DNA of 64,000 bases from an uncultured Pelagibacteraceae bacterium (GTDB lineage: Bacteria; Pseudomonadota; Alphaproteobacteria; Pelagibacterales; Pelagibacteraceae). Numbering within the stretch: the stretch's first letter is position 1; every line of letters begins with the position of its first letter. Position numbers and translations under genes: made by a program. The notes beneath the pieces are model-generated. The model worked only from the letters and a program-made list of their open reading frames with translations. It had not been told where the DNA came from and made no database searches. This document shows, piece after piece, positions 10,750-20,234 of the stretch. The stretch lies in NCBI GenBank assembly GCA_902615445.1, contig CACMOQ010000002.1, positions 62,001 to 126,000 of the forward strand, written 5' to 3'.

Positions 10750-11559
10750 TTATCCTTCTAACATCTCTCGTGCATCAAAATTTAATTGTAAATCTTTCCA
10801 TCTCTCATATCCTGTCGATGGGACTCGTAAAGGTTGGCAAAGCTTTATTGCTCTTAAAGCGCTTTCTGCCAAAACCTTATAAAAGCCCTGCCCTGGTTTA
10901 TTCATCCTAGCATGATCTAAAATCTCTGAACTTATAACACTACCATCAGGTTTTAATTCTAACTTAATTCTTACTAACAAATCTTCATTATATGGTAAAC
11001 CCAAAGGAATACTCCAACATCCAAAAATCTGAGCTTTGAGTGCATCCTCTTCGCTTAAACTTAAGCCTGAATTTTCAATATTTCTATCCTGATCTTGAGT
11101 AATCTTATCTGTTTTTTTTAAAGTCTCAGCGCTTTCAACTTTAGACTTGTCAATAAGTGCAGCGATGTTATTTGGGTCAAACAGCTCTTTTTTTTCAAAT
11201 TCTGAAACTTGCTTTACTTCATTGTCGATTTTTTCTGGATTTTGCTTATCCTCCTCAACTTTTTTTATCTTTTCTATATTCTCATCTGGCATTGGGATAG
11301 AGTCGGGTTTTATTTTTTTCACTTTTTTAGGTGGTGCTTGTTCTGAAACTAATTTTTTTTCTTTTTCTTTAATCTTTTCAATTGTTTTTTGTGCTTTTGG
11401 TGCAAATGGAATATTTGTTTTATCTGATATTTGTATCAACTCAACTGATACTATTGGAGGTAAGTTAATAGGTTTTTTTGCTAAAAACGGTAAGCTCATA
11501 GCTGTAATCAAAATTAACATTATATGTAAAACAGAAGATATAAGAACGCTTCTAGTCAA
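10750..11559 (-). CDS. tolA: TolA-like energy transducer
   Basis: TolA spans the periplasm and passes proton-motive energy from TolQR to TolB/Pal. An N-terminal transmembrane helix (about residues 5-26) is followed by a charged Lys/Glu/Pro-rich rod (about 55-170) rather than the Ala-rich helix of enterobacteria. A C-terminal TonB-like domain follows, with VRIKLELKPDGSVISSEIL and ESALRAIKLCQPLRVP. The assignment rests on this architecture plus its position between tolR and tolB, since TolA sequences are poorly conserved. Confidence 0.9.
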   Translation of the reverse strand: MTRSVLISSVLHIMLILITAMSLPFLAKKPINLPPIVSVELIQISDKTNIPFAPKAQKTIEKIKEKEKKLVSEQAPPKKVKKIKPDSIPMPDENIEKIKKVEEDKQNPEKIDNEVKQVSEFEKKELFDPNNIAALIDKSKVESAETLKKTDKITQDQDRNIENSGLSLSEEDALKAQIFGCWSIPLGLPYNEDLLVRIKLELKPDGSVISSEILDHARMNKPGQGFYKVLAESALRAIKLCQPLRVPSTGYERWKDLQLNFDAREMLEG

Positions 11560-11565
11560 TTTGAC

Positions 11566-11982
11566 TTACCTTTCTTTATATGGCTCTGAGATAAGTGCTA
11601 CTTTTGTAAAACCAGATCCAGATAAAAGACCCATAATTTCAAGAACTCGCCCATAATTTATAGTTTTGTCACCTCTAACATAAATTCTTGTGTCAGTTCT
11701 ATTTTTTGAAACAGCCAAAACTTTTGCAATAATTTTTTCATATTCGACTTTAGATTCTTGAATAAAAATTTCACCTTTTGAATTTATGGTTAAAGTGAGT
11801 GGTTCAGCTTCCTCTGGAAGTGAGTCAGCAGAGCTTTCGGGTAAATCAACTTGAACTCCTACAGTTAATAAAGGTGCAGTAACCATGAAAATAATCAAAA
11901 GTACCAACATTACATCTACAAATGGTGTAACATTTATTTCACTCATTGGCTCATTTTTTGGACGATAGAATTTAAAAGCCAT
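11566..11982 (-). CDS. tolR: Tol-Pal proton channel subunit TolR
   Basis: This ExbD/TolR-family protein forms the proton channel with TolQ. The 138-residue sequence has the family signature INVTPFVDVMLVLLIIFMVTAP, in which the transmembrane helix Asp (in FVDVML) is the proton carrier, followed by a periplasmic domain ending in GSGFTKVALISEP. It is 2 bases from tolQ and 6 from tolA, so it sits in a tightly coupled operon. Confidence 0.96.
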   Translation of the reverse strand: MAFKFYRPKNEPMSEINVTPFVDVMLVLLIIFMVTAPLLTVGVQVDLPESSADSLPEEAEPLTLTINSKGEIFIQESKVEYEKIIAKVLAVSKNRTDTRIYVRGDKTINYGRVLEIMGLLSGSGFTKVALISEPYKER

Positions 11983-11984
11983 TT

Positions 11985-12659
11985 TTAGATTATTGTTAAA
12001 AATCTTTTAGAAAAATTTTCTAACTTTTGAGAATATTTTATAGAATCATAATTAAATTTATTGTAAGCGATTACTGCAGGTATTGCAGCTAACAAACCAA
12101 GAGCAGTTGCAAAAAGAGCCTCTGCTATACCCGGAGCAACAATTGCCAAACTTGTATTTCTAGAAATTGCTATAGACTGAAATGAATTCATAATACCCCA
12201 AACTGTTCCAAACAATCCAATAAAAGGCGCTGTTGAACCTACGGTTGCTAAAAATGTGAAACCTTTACTAATTTTAGACATTTGTTTTTCTATTCCAGTT
12301 TCTAGCATAGTTGTCATTCTGACATTTAAATCGGTTTTTGATTTTCTTTTTAGCAAATTTTGCATTGCATCCTTAAAAACTAAAGCCATTGGATCTTCAG
12401 GGTTCGCTGGTAGACTATTATACATTGACTCTGCAGATTTAGAATTCCAAAATTTTTTCTCAAACTCTTCTGAAGATTGATTTATTTTTTTGAATAATCT
12501 AAATTTTTCAATAATAACAGCCCAAGAGTAAATTGAACAAACAATTAAAAGAATGATTACAGATTTTACTATGATATCTGCTCTAATAAACAAATTCATT
12601 AAAGAAAAGTCAGCACTTGATGCTAAACCAACTGCTTGAGTAGATATATCTGCTTCCAT
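11985..12659 (-). CDS. tolQ: Tol-Pal proton channel subunit TolQ
   Basis: This MotA/TolQ/ExbB-family inner-membrane protein has three transmembrane segments (about residues 26-47, 135-157 and 172-195) and the conserved block FIGLFGTVWGIMNSFQ plus APGIAEALFATALGLLAAIPAV. At 224 residues it is typical. ybgC, which often precedes tolQ, is absent; the upstream neighbour is ruvC, 52 bases away, and that gap could hold the tol operon promoter. Confidence 0.96.
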   Translation of the reverse strand: MEADISTQAVGLASSADFSLMNLFIRADIIVKSVIILLIVCSIYSWAVIIEKFRLFKKINQSSEEFEKKFWNSKSAESMYNSLPANPEDPMALVFKDAMQNLLKRKSKTDLNVRMTTMLETGIEKQMSKISKGFTFLATVGSTAPFIGLFGTVWGIMNSFQSIAISRNTSLAIVAPGIAEALFATALGLLAAIPAVIAYNKFNYDSIKYSQKLENFSKRFLTII

Positions 12660-12711
12660 GATGTCTTCTCACACTTAAATGTGTCATGATTTTGTCTTAA
12701 TATTTTCACTT

Positions 12712-13206
12712 TTAAACTTCTTTTTTAAAGGTTTCGTAATAAAAACTTGAAATTAAAATAGCATCAGCCTTATTAGAGTCCTTTTTTTTTGATAATCGGT
12801 GAGAAAAATAGGGAAATATCTCAATTGCTTTAGTTCTACTAGCGTCTTTTTGGGAATTTAATAAATTAAAATATTTTTTCCATTTAGCTGGCCTTACAAA
12901 ATACATGGGCAATTGCATTGATGAGCAAATTCCCTTTAAAATCCCAAACGATTGACCAAAATTAAACATACTTGTAACACCTTGGCCAGGCATTGCTGAG
13001 ACTTGTTCTATTATAACTCTAATCTCATGATTTTCAAATTTACTAACTCTTTTTAAAATTTCATTATAGATCTGAGAGCCATTTACTTGTTTTTTATTTT
13101 TTTTTCCTTCAGTCATTGTTGGCATGTCGACTACATCGATAATTTTTCCATCCTCAAAAAAACAAATCGAACCAGAAATACCGGGATCTATTCCAATTAT
13201 TAACAT
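12712..13206 (-). CDS. Phage-type RuvC-family Holliday junction resolvase
   Basis: This RNase H-fold nuclease is expected to cut Holliday junctions. Asp7 in GIDPG, Glu67 in IIEQV and the C-terminal Asp143/Asp148 (KKDSNKADAI) match the acidic catalytic residues. The central segment AMPGQGVTSMFNFGQSFGIL and KDASRTKAIEIFP are the signature of the RuvC-like family common in tailed phages, and differ from classical RuvC of E. coli (MAKNADSALKLGQARG in the same place). Its position next to yebC is where classical ruvC sits, but ruvA and ruvB are not adjacent. I therefore leave the symbol blank. The 164-residue length fits both groups. Confidence 0.88.
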   Translation of the reverse strand: MLIIGIDPGISGSICFFEDGKIIDVVDMPTMTEGKKNKKQVNGSQIYNEILKRVSKFENHEIRVIIEQVSAMPGQGVTSMFNFGQSFGILKGICSSMQLPMYFVRPAKWKKYFNLLNSQKDASRTKAIEIFPYFSHRLSKKKDSNKADAILISSFYYETFKKEV

Positions 13207-13209
13207 ATT

Positions 13210-13932
13210 TTAATTATTGAATTCTACGTTTGAATAAACATTTTGTACATCATCATCCTCTTGTAATGACATAAAAAAATTAATCAAATCCTCGTTTTTT
13301 TCTTTAGGAGGTTTTACCTTATTTAAAGGTACCCACTCAATCGCTGTAGATATAAAGTTATTAATTTCTCTCTCTAGTTCTTTTTTTACATTATAAATAT
13401 CACTAATTGAACATTGGATTTCATGAAAGTCAGGATTTGATTTACATTCATTTGCTCCAGCTTCAATTGCTAATTCAAAAATACGTTCCTCAGAAACCTC
13501 TTTAGTGTCTATTTTAATTATCCCTAACTGATTGAAATTATGTGAAGCAGAGCCCTGGGTACCAAGACTACCGCCTGCTTTTTGAAAAATAGTTCTAATA
13601 TTTGATGCAGTTCTATTTTTGTTATCAGTCAAAGTCTCTACAATAACTGCTATTTTCTCGGGTCCAAAGCCCTCATATCTTAAACTTTCAAATTTTGACT
13701 CCATGTTTAATGAAGATTTGTCAATAGCTCTCTCAATGTTATCTTTAGGCATATTTGCAGACCTAGCTGCTTGTATTGCAGATCTCAGTCTTGGATTCAT
13801 ATTTGGATCTTTATCACCAAGCTTAGCGGCTACAGTAATTTCTTTAGATAATTTTGAAAAAATTTTAGATCTTTGTTTGTCAGCTTTACCTTTTTTATGT
13901 TTAATACCTGCCCAATGTGAATGACCTGCCAT
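13210..13932 (-). CDS. yebC: YebC/PmpR family protein (TACO1 family)
   Basis: The 240-residue cytoplasmic protein has the invariant start MAGHSHWAGIKHKKGKADKQR and the internal GPEKIAVIVETLTDNKNRT segment. Family members have been described as transcription regulators and, in more recent work, as ribosome-associated factors that help translate proline-rich stretches; which applies here cannot be read from sequence. It is 3 bases from ruvC and from the YmdB-like gene. Confidence 0.95.
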   Translation of the reverse strand: MAGHSHWAGIKHKKGKADKQRSKIFSKLSKEITVAAKLGDKDPNMNPRLRSAIQAARSANMPKDNIERAIDKSSLNMESKFESLRYEGFGPEKIAVIVETLTDNKNRTASNIRTIFQKAGGSLGTQGSASHNFNQLGIIKIDTKEVSEERIFELAIEAGANECKSNPDFHEIQCSISDIYNVKKELEREINNFISTAIEWVPLNKVKPPKEKNEDLINFFMSLQEDDDVQNVYSNVEFNN

Positions 13933-13935
13933 AGA

Positions 13936-14742
13936 TTAAATTTTATTATTTAGAAGATTACCATAAATATAACTTTTTATTTTTGAGGCAAGTCCGGTTT
14001 CTAAATCACAATCAACAATTACACCACTTAAAGTGGCGTCACCTTTTGCAGGAAAATGTTTTACTGAATCTTTTTTCATAAATCTGTTTAACGAATTATA
14101 TTTATTCATTCCTATCACTGAGTCATAATCACCACACATCCCTGCATCTGTTTGAAATGCCGTTCCATTTTTTAACACTCTTGCATCATTTGTAGGTATA
14201 TGGGTATGAGTACCAATTACTAAAGTAGCTTTACCATCAAAAAGATGTCCAATCGCATTTTTTTCGCTTGTAATTTCTCCATGAAAGTCAACAACTAAAA
14301 AATCATAGTCATTTTTTAATTTAAATTCTTCTAAAAATTTTTTTGAAGTTTCAAATACATTATCGCATTTCTTCATATATACATTTCCCATTAAATTAAG
14401 AACACCAATTTTCATGTTATTTTGAGTTTTGAAAATTTTAAATCCAGACCCAGGTGCAGGTTCAAATAAATTTTTAGGTCTAAGTAATCTCTCTTCTTTT
14501 TCAATATAATTCATTATTTCTCTCTGATCCCAAACATGATTTCCAGTTGTGATTACATTTACTCCACATTTGAAAAAATCTTCACATATTTCTCTCGTTA
14601 AACCTACTCCAGCTTCTGCAGCATTTTCACCATTTACTATTACGAAATCAATTTCATTTATCTTGATTTGTTCAAGTAAGTTGTTCATAATTTTTGAGCA
14701 TCCAGAAATACCAACTACGTCACCTAAAAACAATATTCTCAT
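13936..14742 (-). CDS. YmdB-family metallophosphoesterase (TIGR00282 type)
   Basis: This calcineurin-like phosphoesterase belongs to the family whose Bacillus member YmdB hydrolyses 2',3'-cyclic AMP. Metal-binding motifs are visible: FLGDVVG (residues 5-11), NGENAAEAGVG, GNHVWDQ, DFHGE and GTHTHIPT. The 268-residue length is normal. It overlaps the cyclo-ligase gene by 4 bases. The physiological substrate in alphaproteobacteria is not known to me. Confidence 0.9.
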   Translation of the reverse strand: MRILFLGDVVGISGCSKIMNNLLEQIKINEIDFVIVNGENAAEAGVGLTREICEDFFKCGVNVITTGNHVWDQREIMNYIEKEERLLRPKNLFEPAPGSGFKIFKTQNNMKIGVLNLMGNVYMKKCDNVFETSKKFLEEFKLKNDYDFLVVDFHGEITSEKNAIGHLFDGKATLVIGTHTHIPTNDARVLKNGTAFQTDAGMCGDYDSVIGMNKYNSLNRFMKKDSVKHFPAKGDATLSGVIVDCDLETGLASKIKSYIYGNLLNNKI

Positions 14743-15287
14743 TTTTTACTTTTCATAGTGTTTGTTATTATGAAATCTAATTGGATATCATGTTTAGTTA
14801 CTGGTATTTTTTTTACTTTTTGAAAAGAGTATGCAAGGCCTATTGTTACAATTTTTTTTTTTTTTTCTAATCGTTTAATATATCTATCGTAAAATCCACC
14901 TCCATAACCAACTCTATTTCGATTTTTATCGAAAGCAACTAAAGGCACCAATAAAATATCAGGAAATTTGGCAATGTTTGAAACAGGCTCGGGTATTCCA
15001 TATTCATTAATTTCTAATGGATCTTTTATTGACCATTGAAAAAAATCCATTTGATAATTTTTTCTTATTTTTGGTAATGATAAATCATAATTAAATCTTT
15101 CAAGTTTTTTTAAAATTTCTTTAGTATCAATCTCATAATTATATGGATAATATCCTCCAATAACTCTTCCAGGTAATTTTGATTTTCTCAAAATTTCTAT
15201 CAAAAGTTTAAAATCAATGTTTTGATTTTTATAGTTATTTATTTTTCTAATTTTTATTATTTTTTTTCTTATTTCTATTTTATTCAC
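14739..15287 (-). CDS. fau: 5-formyltetrahydrofolate cyclo-ligase
   Basis: It converts 5-formyl-THF to 5,10-methenyl-THF using ATP, recycling a dead-end folate. The signature VPLVAFDKNRNRVGYGGGFYDRYI is near residue 120, and an N-terminal GRVIGGYYPYNYEID segment is present. Length is 182 residues. It neighbours zapA, as in many proteobacteria where the zapA-ygfA junction encodes 6S RNA; here the junction is only 6 bases, so no 6S RNA fits at this site. Confidence 0.92.
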   Translation of the reverse strand: MNKIEIRKKIIKIRKINNYKNQNIDFKLLIEILRKSKLPGRVIGGYYPYNYEIDTKEILKKLERFNYDLSLPKIRKNYQMDFFQWSIKDPLEINEYGIPEPVSNIAKFPDILLVPLVAFDKNRNRVGYGGGFYDRYIKRLEKKKKIVTIGLAYSFQKVKKIPVTKHDIQLDFIITNTMKSKK

Positions 15288-15293
15288 AAAAAT

Positions 15294-15740
15294 TTATTTT
15301 GCCGAATCCATAAGGGTTGCTTTTTCAACAAAACTTGAAATTTCGTTTGTAGCTTCATCTATTAATTTTTCATAATTTTTTTGATTTTGTTCAATTTCAT
15401 TTTTAAGATTATCATGATTTTTTTTTATTTTCTGAATTTCTTCCTCTTTTTTATCTCTATATTCGTAAATTAACGATTTTAATTCTTTAAACTTATTTGA
15501 AAGATTTCTTAGTTCATCTTTTTTTTGTTCTACCTTTTTTTTTGTCTCATAATATTCATCCATTACTTTTACTGCTGTTATTAATAAAAGCTTATTTTCT
15601 CCTAAGTTTCCAAGATCATTTTTAAGTAAATTAAATTTTTGATTGATTTGTATCAATAATTGCTCAAGATGCTCCTCTTGACCATCGTCACAAGACAACA
15701 AAAATTCCTTTCCGTTAAATTTAATGCTTACGTTTGCCAT
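15294..15740 (-). CDS. zapA: Cell division protein ZapA
   Basis: This FtsZ-associated protein bundles FtsZ filaments. The N-terminal ZapA head is visible in VSIKFNGKEFLLSCDDGQEEHLEQL and LLLITAVKVMDEYYE, followed by an unusually long charged coiled coil (about residues 65-140). At 148 residues it is longer than E. coli ZapA (about 109). It overlaps the upstream coiled-coil gene by 13 bases. Confidence 0.88.
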   Translation of the reverse strand: MANVSIKFNGKEFLLSCDDGQEEHLEQLLIQINQKFNLLKNDLGNLGENKLLLITAVKVMDEYYETKKKVEQKKDELRNLSNKFKELKSLIYEYRDKKEEEIQKIKKNHDNLKNEIEQNQKNYEKLIDEATNEISSFVEKATLMDSAK

Positions 15741-16051
15741 TTTTCAAATTCATTTAATAAATCATCTGTTTCCTGATTTAATTCGTCAATTTTTTGAGAA
15801 AATTGCTCCTGTTTTTTTATCTCATTTTTTTCCTGTTTTTGAATTTCACCTAGTCTATCGCTTAAATTATTGTAGTCACTAAGTAATCTTTTGTATTTTA
15901 CCTCTAACTCTTTTTTTTCAATTTCTAATTGATTTTTTTGCTCATCTAAATTTTCTATGTTTTTTTTTATATTAGAATTTTTAAAATTCAAATTTTTCAA
16001 TTTTGTTAACGCTAAAGTTAATCTTTTTTCTTTTTCGATTACAGAATTCAT
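15728..16051 (-). CDS. Small coiled-coil protein (DUF4164-like)
   Basis: The 107-residue protein is almost entirely predicted coiled coil, rich in Lys, Glu and Gln with regular Leu/Ile spacing. Small coiled-coil genes of DUF4164 type lie next to zapA in other alphaproteobacteria, so the context supports a role with ZapA at the division site; this is inference. It has no signal peptide and no enzymatic motif. It is divergent from tkt across a 54-base intergenic region that must hold both promoters. Confidence 0.7.
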   Translation of the reverse strand: MNSVIEKEKRLTLALTKLKNLNFKNSNIKKNIENLDEQKNQLEIEKKELEVKYKRLLSDYNNLSDRLGEIQKQEKNEIKKQEQFSQKIDELNQETDDLLNEFEKWQT

Positions 16052-16105
16052 ATATATATGTTTATATTATTAAATAGAATCTTCTTAGTCTAGACAGGAT
16101 AATTT

Positions 16106-18049
16106 TTGAGCAAACAATATAGAGATTTAGCCAATTGTATTAGATTTTTGTCAATTGATGCCGTTCAGAAAGCTAATTCTGGACACCCAGGAATGCCCAT
16201 GGGAATGGCAGATGTTGCAACAGTTTTGTTCAAAGATTTTTTAAATTTTAACCCCAAAAATCCTAATTGGATTAATAGAGACCGATTTGTTTTATCTGCA
16301 GGTCACGGATCAATGTTGCTTTATAGCCTACTATATTTAACTGGTTATAAAAGTGTTTCTTTAAATGATATTAAAAATTTTAGACAATTAGATTGTATTT
16401 GTGCTGGTCACCCAGAATACCATCCAAACACTGGCATAGAGACAACCACCGGTCCACTTGGACAAGGAATATCTAATGCAGTTGGTTTTGCAATATCAGA
16501 AGAAATTTTAAAAAAAAAACTTGGAAAAAAAACAATAAACCATAAAACATATGTATTAGCTGGTGATGGATGCTTAATGGAGGGAATAAGTCATGAAGCT
16601 TTAAGTCTAGCGGGTCATTTAAAATTAAAAAATCTTATTCTTTTGTTTGATAATAATTCTATATCTATTGATGGTCCAACTAATTTAGCAGTTTCAGACA
16701 ATCATGAAGAGCGGTTTAAAAGTTACGGTTGGAATTATTTAAAAGTTAATGGTCATAATTATAAAGAAATTTCAAGTGCGTTAAGAAAAGCTCAAAAAAC
16801 TAAAAAGCCAATTGCAATTTCTTGTAAGACAAAAATTGGTTATGGGTCTCCAAACAAAAGTGGCCAAGCTTCATCACATGGAAGTCCTTTGGGCGAGGAT
16901 GAAATCAAGTTAGTAAGAAAGAAACTTAAATGGAATTATGAGCCTTTCAAGATACCTAGAGAATTATTAAGTGAATGGAAAAAAATTGGAGAAAAATCCT
17001 CACAAAAAGCGAGAAGGCATCAAATTAAAAATAAAAAAGTTTTATCTAATTTTAAAGACCTACACTCATTAAAAAACTTAATTAAAAAAATAACGAGCGA
17101 TTTTTTAAAAAATCCAAAGCCAATGGCGACAAGGAAATCGTCTGAGATCTTTTTAAACATTTTAACGAAACTACCAAATGTAATTGGTGGTTCAGCTGAT
17201 TTGGCTGGGTCAAACAATACAAAGACTAAAGATCATAAAATTATTAAACCTGAAAATTTTTCTGGAAACTATATTCATTATGGAGTTAGAGAACATGCGA
17301 TGTGTGGGATAATGAATGGAATTGCGTTACATAGCAATTTGATTCCTTACGGAGGTACTTTTTTGATATTCAGTGATTACTGCAAACCGTCAATAAGGTT
17401 AGCAGCAATGATGAAACAAAGAGTAATTTATGTTTTAACTCACGATTCCATTGGTTTAGGTGAGGATGGTCCAACTCATCAACCAATTGAACAATTGACA
17501 AGTTTAAGATCTATTCCAAATTTGAATGTATTTAGACCAGCAGATACGATTGAAACTTTTGAATGCTGGCAATTAGCAATCAAGAGTCAAAAAACACCCA
17601 GTGTAATAGCTCTAACTAGACAAGGGATCAATCCTCTAAGGCTTAAAAGTTCATCTAAAAATAAGTCCTCTACTGGTGCTTATGAAATTTTTAGAACTGG
17701 AGAAAACATAAAAGTGACAATCTTAGCTACAGGATCTGAGACCAGTTTAGCTAGTGATGTAGGTCATAAATTGGCCACAGATGGTATCTATTCCAAAATA
17801 ATATCAATGCCTTGTCAGGAATTATTTGATCAACAAAATAAAGATTATAAAAATAAAATTTTATCTGAAACTGAATTAGTTGTTTCAATAGAGGCCTCTG
17901 AGACACATTATTGGAAAAAGTACACGGGTGTTTCAGGATTAAACTTTGGAGTCAATGATTTTGGAAAAAGCGCACCTTACAAAAAAATTTATGATCATTT
18001 TGGATTGAACACCGATACCATTGTCCAGAGAATTAAAGAAAAATTATGA
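16106..18049 (+). CDS. tkt: Transketolase
   Basis: This thiamine-diphosphate enzyme of the non-oxidative pentose phosphate pathway moves two-carbon ketol units. The [13 protein letters not shown] segment carries the active-site His27. The ThDP motif is GDGCLMEG at 153-160, ending in NN about 25 residues later. The pyrimidine domain follows ([22 protein letters not shown]), then the C-terminal domain. The start is TTG at 16106, preceded by an AGG-containing ribosome site; no in-frame ATG gives the right N-terminus. It overlaps gap by 4 bases (ATGA). Confidence 0.96.
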   Translation: MSKQYRDLANCIRFLSIDAVQKANSGHPGMPMGMADVATVLFKDFLNFNPKNPNWINRDRFVLSAGHGSMLLYSLLYLTGYKSVSLNDIKNFRQLDCICAGHPEYHPNTGIETTTGPLGQGISNAVGFAISEEILKKKLGKKTINHKTYVLAGDGCLMEGISHEALSLAGHLKLKNLILLFDNNSISIDGPTNLAVSDNHEERFKSYGWNYLKVNGHNYKEISSALRKAQKTKKPIAISCKTKIGYGSPNKSGQASSHGSPLGEDEIKLVRKKLKWNYEPFKIPRELLSEWKKIGEKSSQKARRHQIKNKKVLSNFKDLHSLKNLIKKITSDFLKNPKPMATRKSSEIFLNILTKLPNVIGGSADLAGSNNTKTKDHKIIKPENFSGNYIHYGVREHAMCGIMNGIALHSNLIPYGGTFLIFSDYCKPSIRLAAMMKQRVIYVLTHDSIGLGEDGPTHQPIEQLTSLRSIPNLNVFRPADTIETFECWQLAIKSQKTPSVIALTRQGINPLRLKSSSKNKSSTGAYEIFRTGENIKVTILATGSETSLASDVGHKLATDGIYSKIISMPCQELFDQQNKDYKNKILSETELVVSIEASETHYWKKYTGVSGLNFGVNDFGKSAPYKKIYDHFGLNTDTIVQRIKEKL

Positions 18050-19047
18050 AAGTAAAAATTGGAATTAACGGAATGGGAAGAATTGGTAGAATGATTATTA
18101 GGTCCATAATAGAAAATAATAATAAAAATTTGGAAATTAAACATATTAATAATAGAACGAATTCTGAAACTTGTTCTGCCCTGTTAAAATATGATTCTAT
18201 CCATGGAAAATTTAATGCAGACGTAAGTTTTGATGATAAACATCTTATCATAAACAAAAATAGAATATCATTCAGTCAAGAAACAGATTTAAATAAAATT
18301 AATTGGAAAAGATTTGATGTAGATTATGTTTTTGAATGTACGGGGAAATTTAATTCAAGAGAAAAGTTGGAACCTCATCTTAAAAATGGAGCGAAAAAAG
18401 TTATTGTTTCAGCACCATGTAAAAAAGCTGATAAAACTATTGTATTTGGAGTAAACGAAACAAAATTGAAAAAAGACGATAAAATAATTTCTGCTGCATC
18501 ATGTACAACGAATTGTCTTGCTCCAGTTGTGCATGTTTTGAATGAAAGTTTTGAAATAGAAAAAGGTTTTATGACAACTATCCATGCATTTACAACTGAT
18601 CAAAGACTTTTAGATAATTCCCATAAAGATCCTAGAAGAGCTAGATCCGCTAGCCAATCGATTGTACCTACTTCAACCGGTGCCTCTGAAGCAATTGGTG
18701 AAATTATTCCGTCTTTGAAAGGTAAATTAGAGGGTGTTGCTATGAGAGTTCCAATCCCTAATGTTTCTTTAATTGAGCTTGTTTTTTGCACCAAAAAAGA
18801 TTTGAGCGTTAAAAAAATAAATTTAGCGTTTAATAATTTTAGTAAAAAAAATAAAATCCTAGAGATTACTAAAGAAAAACTTGTGTCTATAGACTTTAAT
18901 CATAATCCAGCTTCATCAATTGTTGACTCTAATTTAACCAGCGTAATTGGAAACAATATGGGGAAAATTTCTGCTTGGTATGATAATGAATGGGGATTTT
19001 CGAATAGGATGTGTGACATAGCAGAGTACATTCACAAGAATTCTTGA
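18046..19047 (+). CDS. gap: Glyceraldehyde-3-phosphate dehydrogenase, type I
   Basis: It interconverts glyceraldehyde-3-phosphate and 1,3-bisphosphoglycerate. The Rossmann motif INGMGRIGR is at residues 7-15, and the catalytic Cys153 is in [12 protein letters not shown]. The [11 protein letters not shown] and WYDNEWG segments complete the family pattern in 333 residues. At the end of the second beta strand the Asp that holds the NAD ribose in classical GapA is Asn36, followed by Arg37, which suggests altered cofactor preference (see findings). The gene lies between tkt and pgk with overlapping ends on both sides. Confidence 0.95.
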   Translation: MKVKIGINGMGRIGRMIIRSIIENNNKNLEIKHINNRTNSETCSALLKYDSIHGKFNADVSFDDKHLIINKNRISFSQETDLNKINWKRFDVDYVFECTGKFNSREKLEPHLKNGAKKVIVSAPCKKADKTIVFGVNETKLKKDDKIISAASCTTNCLAPVVHVLNESFEIEKGFMTTIHAFTTDQRLLDNSHKDPRRARSASQSIVPTSTGASEAIGEIIPSLKGKLEGVAMRVPIPNVSLIELVFCTKKDLSVKKINLAFNNFSKKNKILEITKEKLVSIDFNHNPASSIVDSNLTSVIGNNMGKISAWYDNEWGFSNRMCDIAEYIHKNS

Positions 19048-20234
19048 TGAAAAATATAAAAGACCAAGAAAATCTCAGTCAAAAAAAAGTTTTATTAAGA
19101 CTAGATTTAAATGTTCCGTTAAGAAGTGGATTTATCACTGATGAAACTAGAATTGATAAAATTATTCCCATTATAAAGTTCTTAATTAAGAAAGGATCAA
19201 AAATTATAATTATCTCTCATGTTGGAAGGCCAAAAGGACAGATAAATAAAATTCTTTCATTAAAACCGATTTGTAAAAGTTTAGAAAAGAAAATAAATAA
19301 AAAAATTCATTTACTAGATGAAAATATTTTTGAACTTAAAAAAGAAGATTTATTTAAAAATTCCCAGGATGAAATAGTCTTCTTAGAAAATATAAGATTT
19401 TATAAAGAAGAAGAAAAAAACGATGCATCTTTTGCAAAACATTTAGCTAGCTTTGCAGAATTATATGTGAACGACGCATTTTCTTGCTCCCATAGATCAC
19501 ACGCATCTATTAGCAAAATTACAGAATTTCTGCCCTCATATGCTGGCTTGCAACTAGAAACAGAAATCAACGCGCTTAAAAAAGTTACAACAGAAATAAA
19601 AAAACCAATAACTTGTATCATTGGAGGATCAAAAATTTTGACAAAAATTGATATAATTAAAAATTTAATACCAAAATTTGACAATATCATAATTGTTGGA
19701 GGAATGGCTAATAATATAATAAATTATAAAGGATACAATATTGGTAAGTCCGTCAAAGAAGTTAATTGTGAGAAAGCAATAAAAGAAATTTTTGAAACTT
19801 CAAAAAATCTTTCTTGTGATATTATTTTTCCTGAAGATGTTTTGGTTGGAAAAAGTTTAAGCGATAATTCAAAGGTTAAAGAGTTGAAGGATATTAAAGA
19901 CGATGACTTAATTCTAGATATTGGTCCAAAAACAATTCAAAAAATAAAAGACATTATTAAAATAAGTAAAACAGTTTTATGGAATGGTCCAGCAGGTTAT
20001 TTTGAGAATCCAAATTTTGCACATGGAAGTTACGAAATTGCTAAAGCGATTATAAAAAAAAATAAAGAAGATTCAATTTATTCTGTAATAGGTGGAGGAG
20101 ATACTATAGCTTTGATAAACCAATTAAATGTTATTGAAGAGTTTAACTTTGTTTCAACTGCTGGTGGAGCATTTTTAGAATATCTTGAAGGAAAAGAACT
20201 TCCTGGTATAAGAGCATTAAATCAAAATGTCTGA
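19047..20234 (+). CDS. pgk: Phosphoglycerate kinase
   Basis: It transfers phosphate between 1,3-bisphosphoglycerate and ADP. Motifs include LLRLDLNVPL near residue 17, ISHVGRPKG, NDAFSCSHRSHAS, GGSKILTKI, LWNGPAGYFE and the C-terminal GGGDTIALI, in about 395 residues. I choose ATG at 19047, which overlaps the gap stop (TGATG), rather than TTG one codon earlier. It overlaps fba by 8 bases. Confidence 0.96.
   Translation: MKNIKDQENLSQKKVLLRLDLNVPLRSGFITDETRIDKIIPIIKFLIKKGSKIIIISHVGRPKGQINKILSLKPICKSLEKKINKKIHLLDENIFELKKEDLFKNSQDEIVFLENIRFYKEEEKNDASFAKHLASFAELYVNDAFSCSHRSHASISKITEFLPSYAGLQLETEINALKKVTTEIKKPITCIIGGSKILTKIDIIKNLIPKFDNIIIVGGMANNIINYKGYNIGKSVKEVNCEKAIKEIFETSKNLSCDIIFPEDVLVGKSLSDNSKVKELKDIKDDDLILDIGPKTIQKIKDIIKISKTVLWNGPAGYFENPNFAHGSYEIAKAIIKKNKEDSIYSVIGGGDTIALINQLNVIEEFNFVSTAGGAFLEYLEGKELPGIRALNQNV

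Noticed and set aside
12660..12711. Small hairpin (CACACTTAAATGTG) upstream of tolQ as terminator or riboswitch
   Set aside because: The stem is about 4 bp with no T run; too weak to call.
15287..15294. Possible 6S RNA between zapA and the cyclo-ligase gene
   Set aside because: The junction is only 6 bases, and no long hairpin of 6S type is seen nearby, so it must be elsewhere in the genome.
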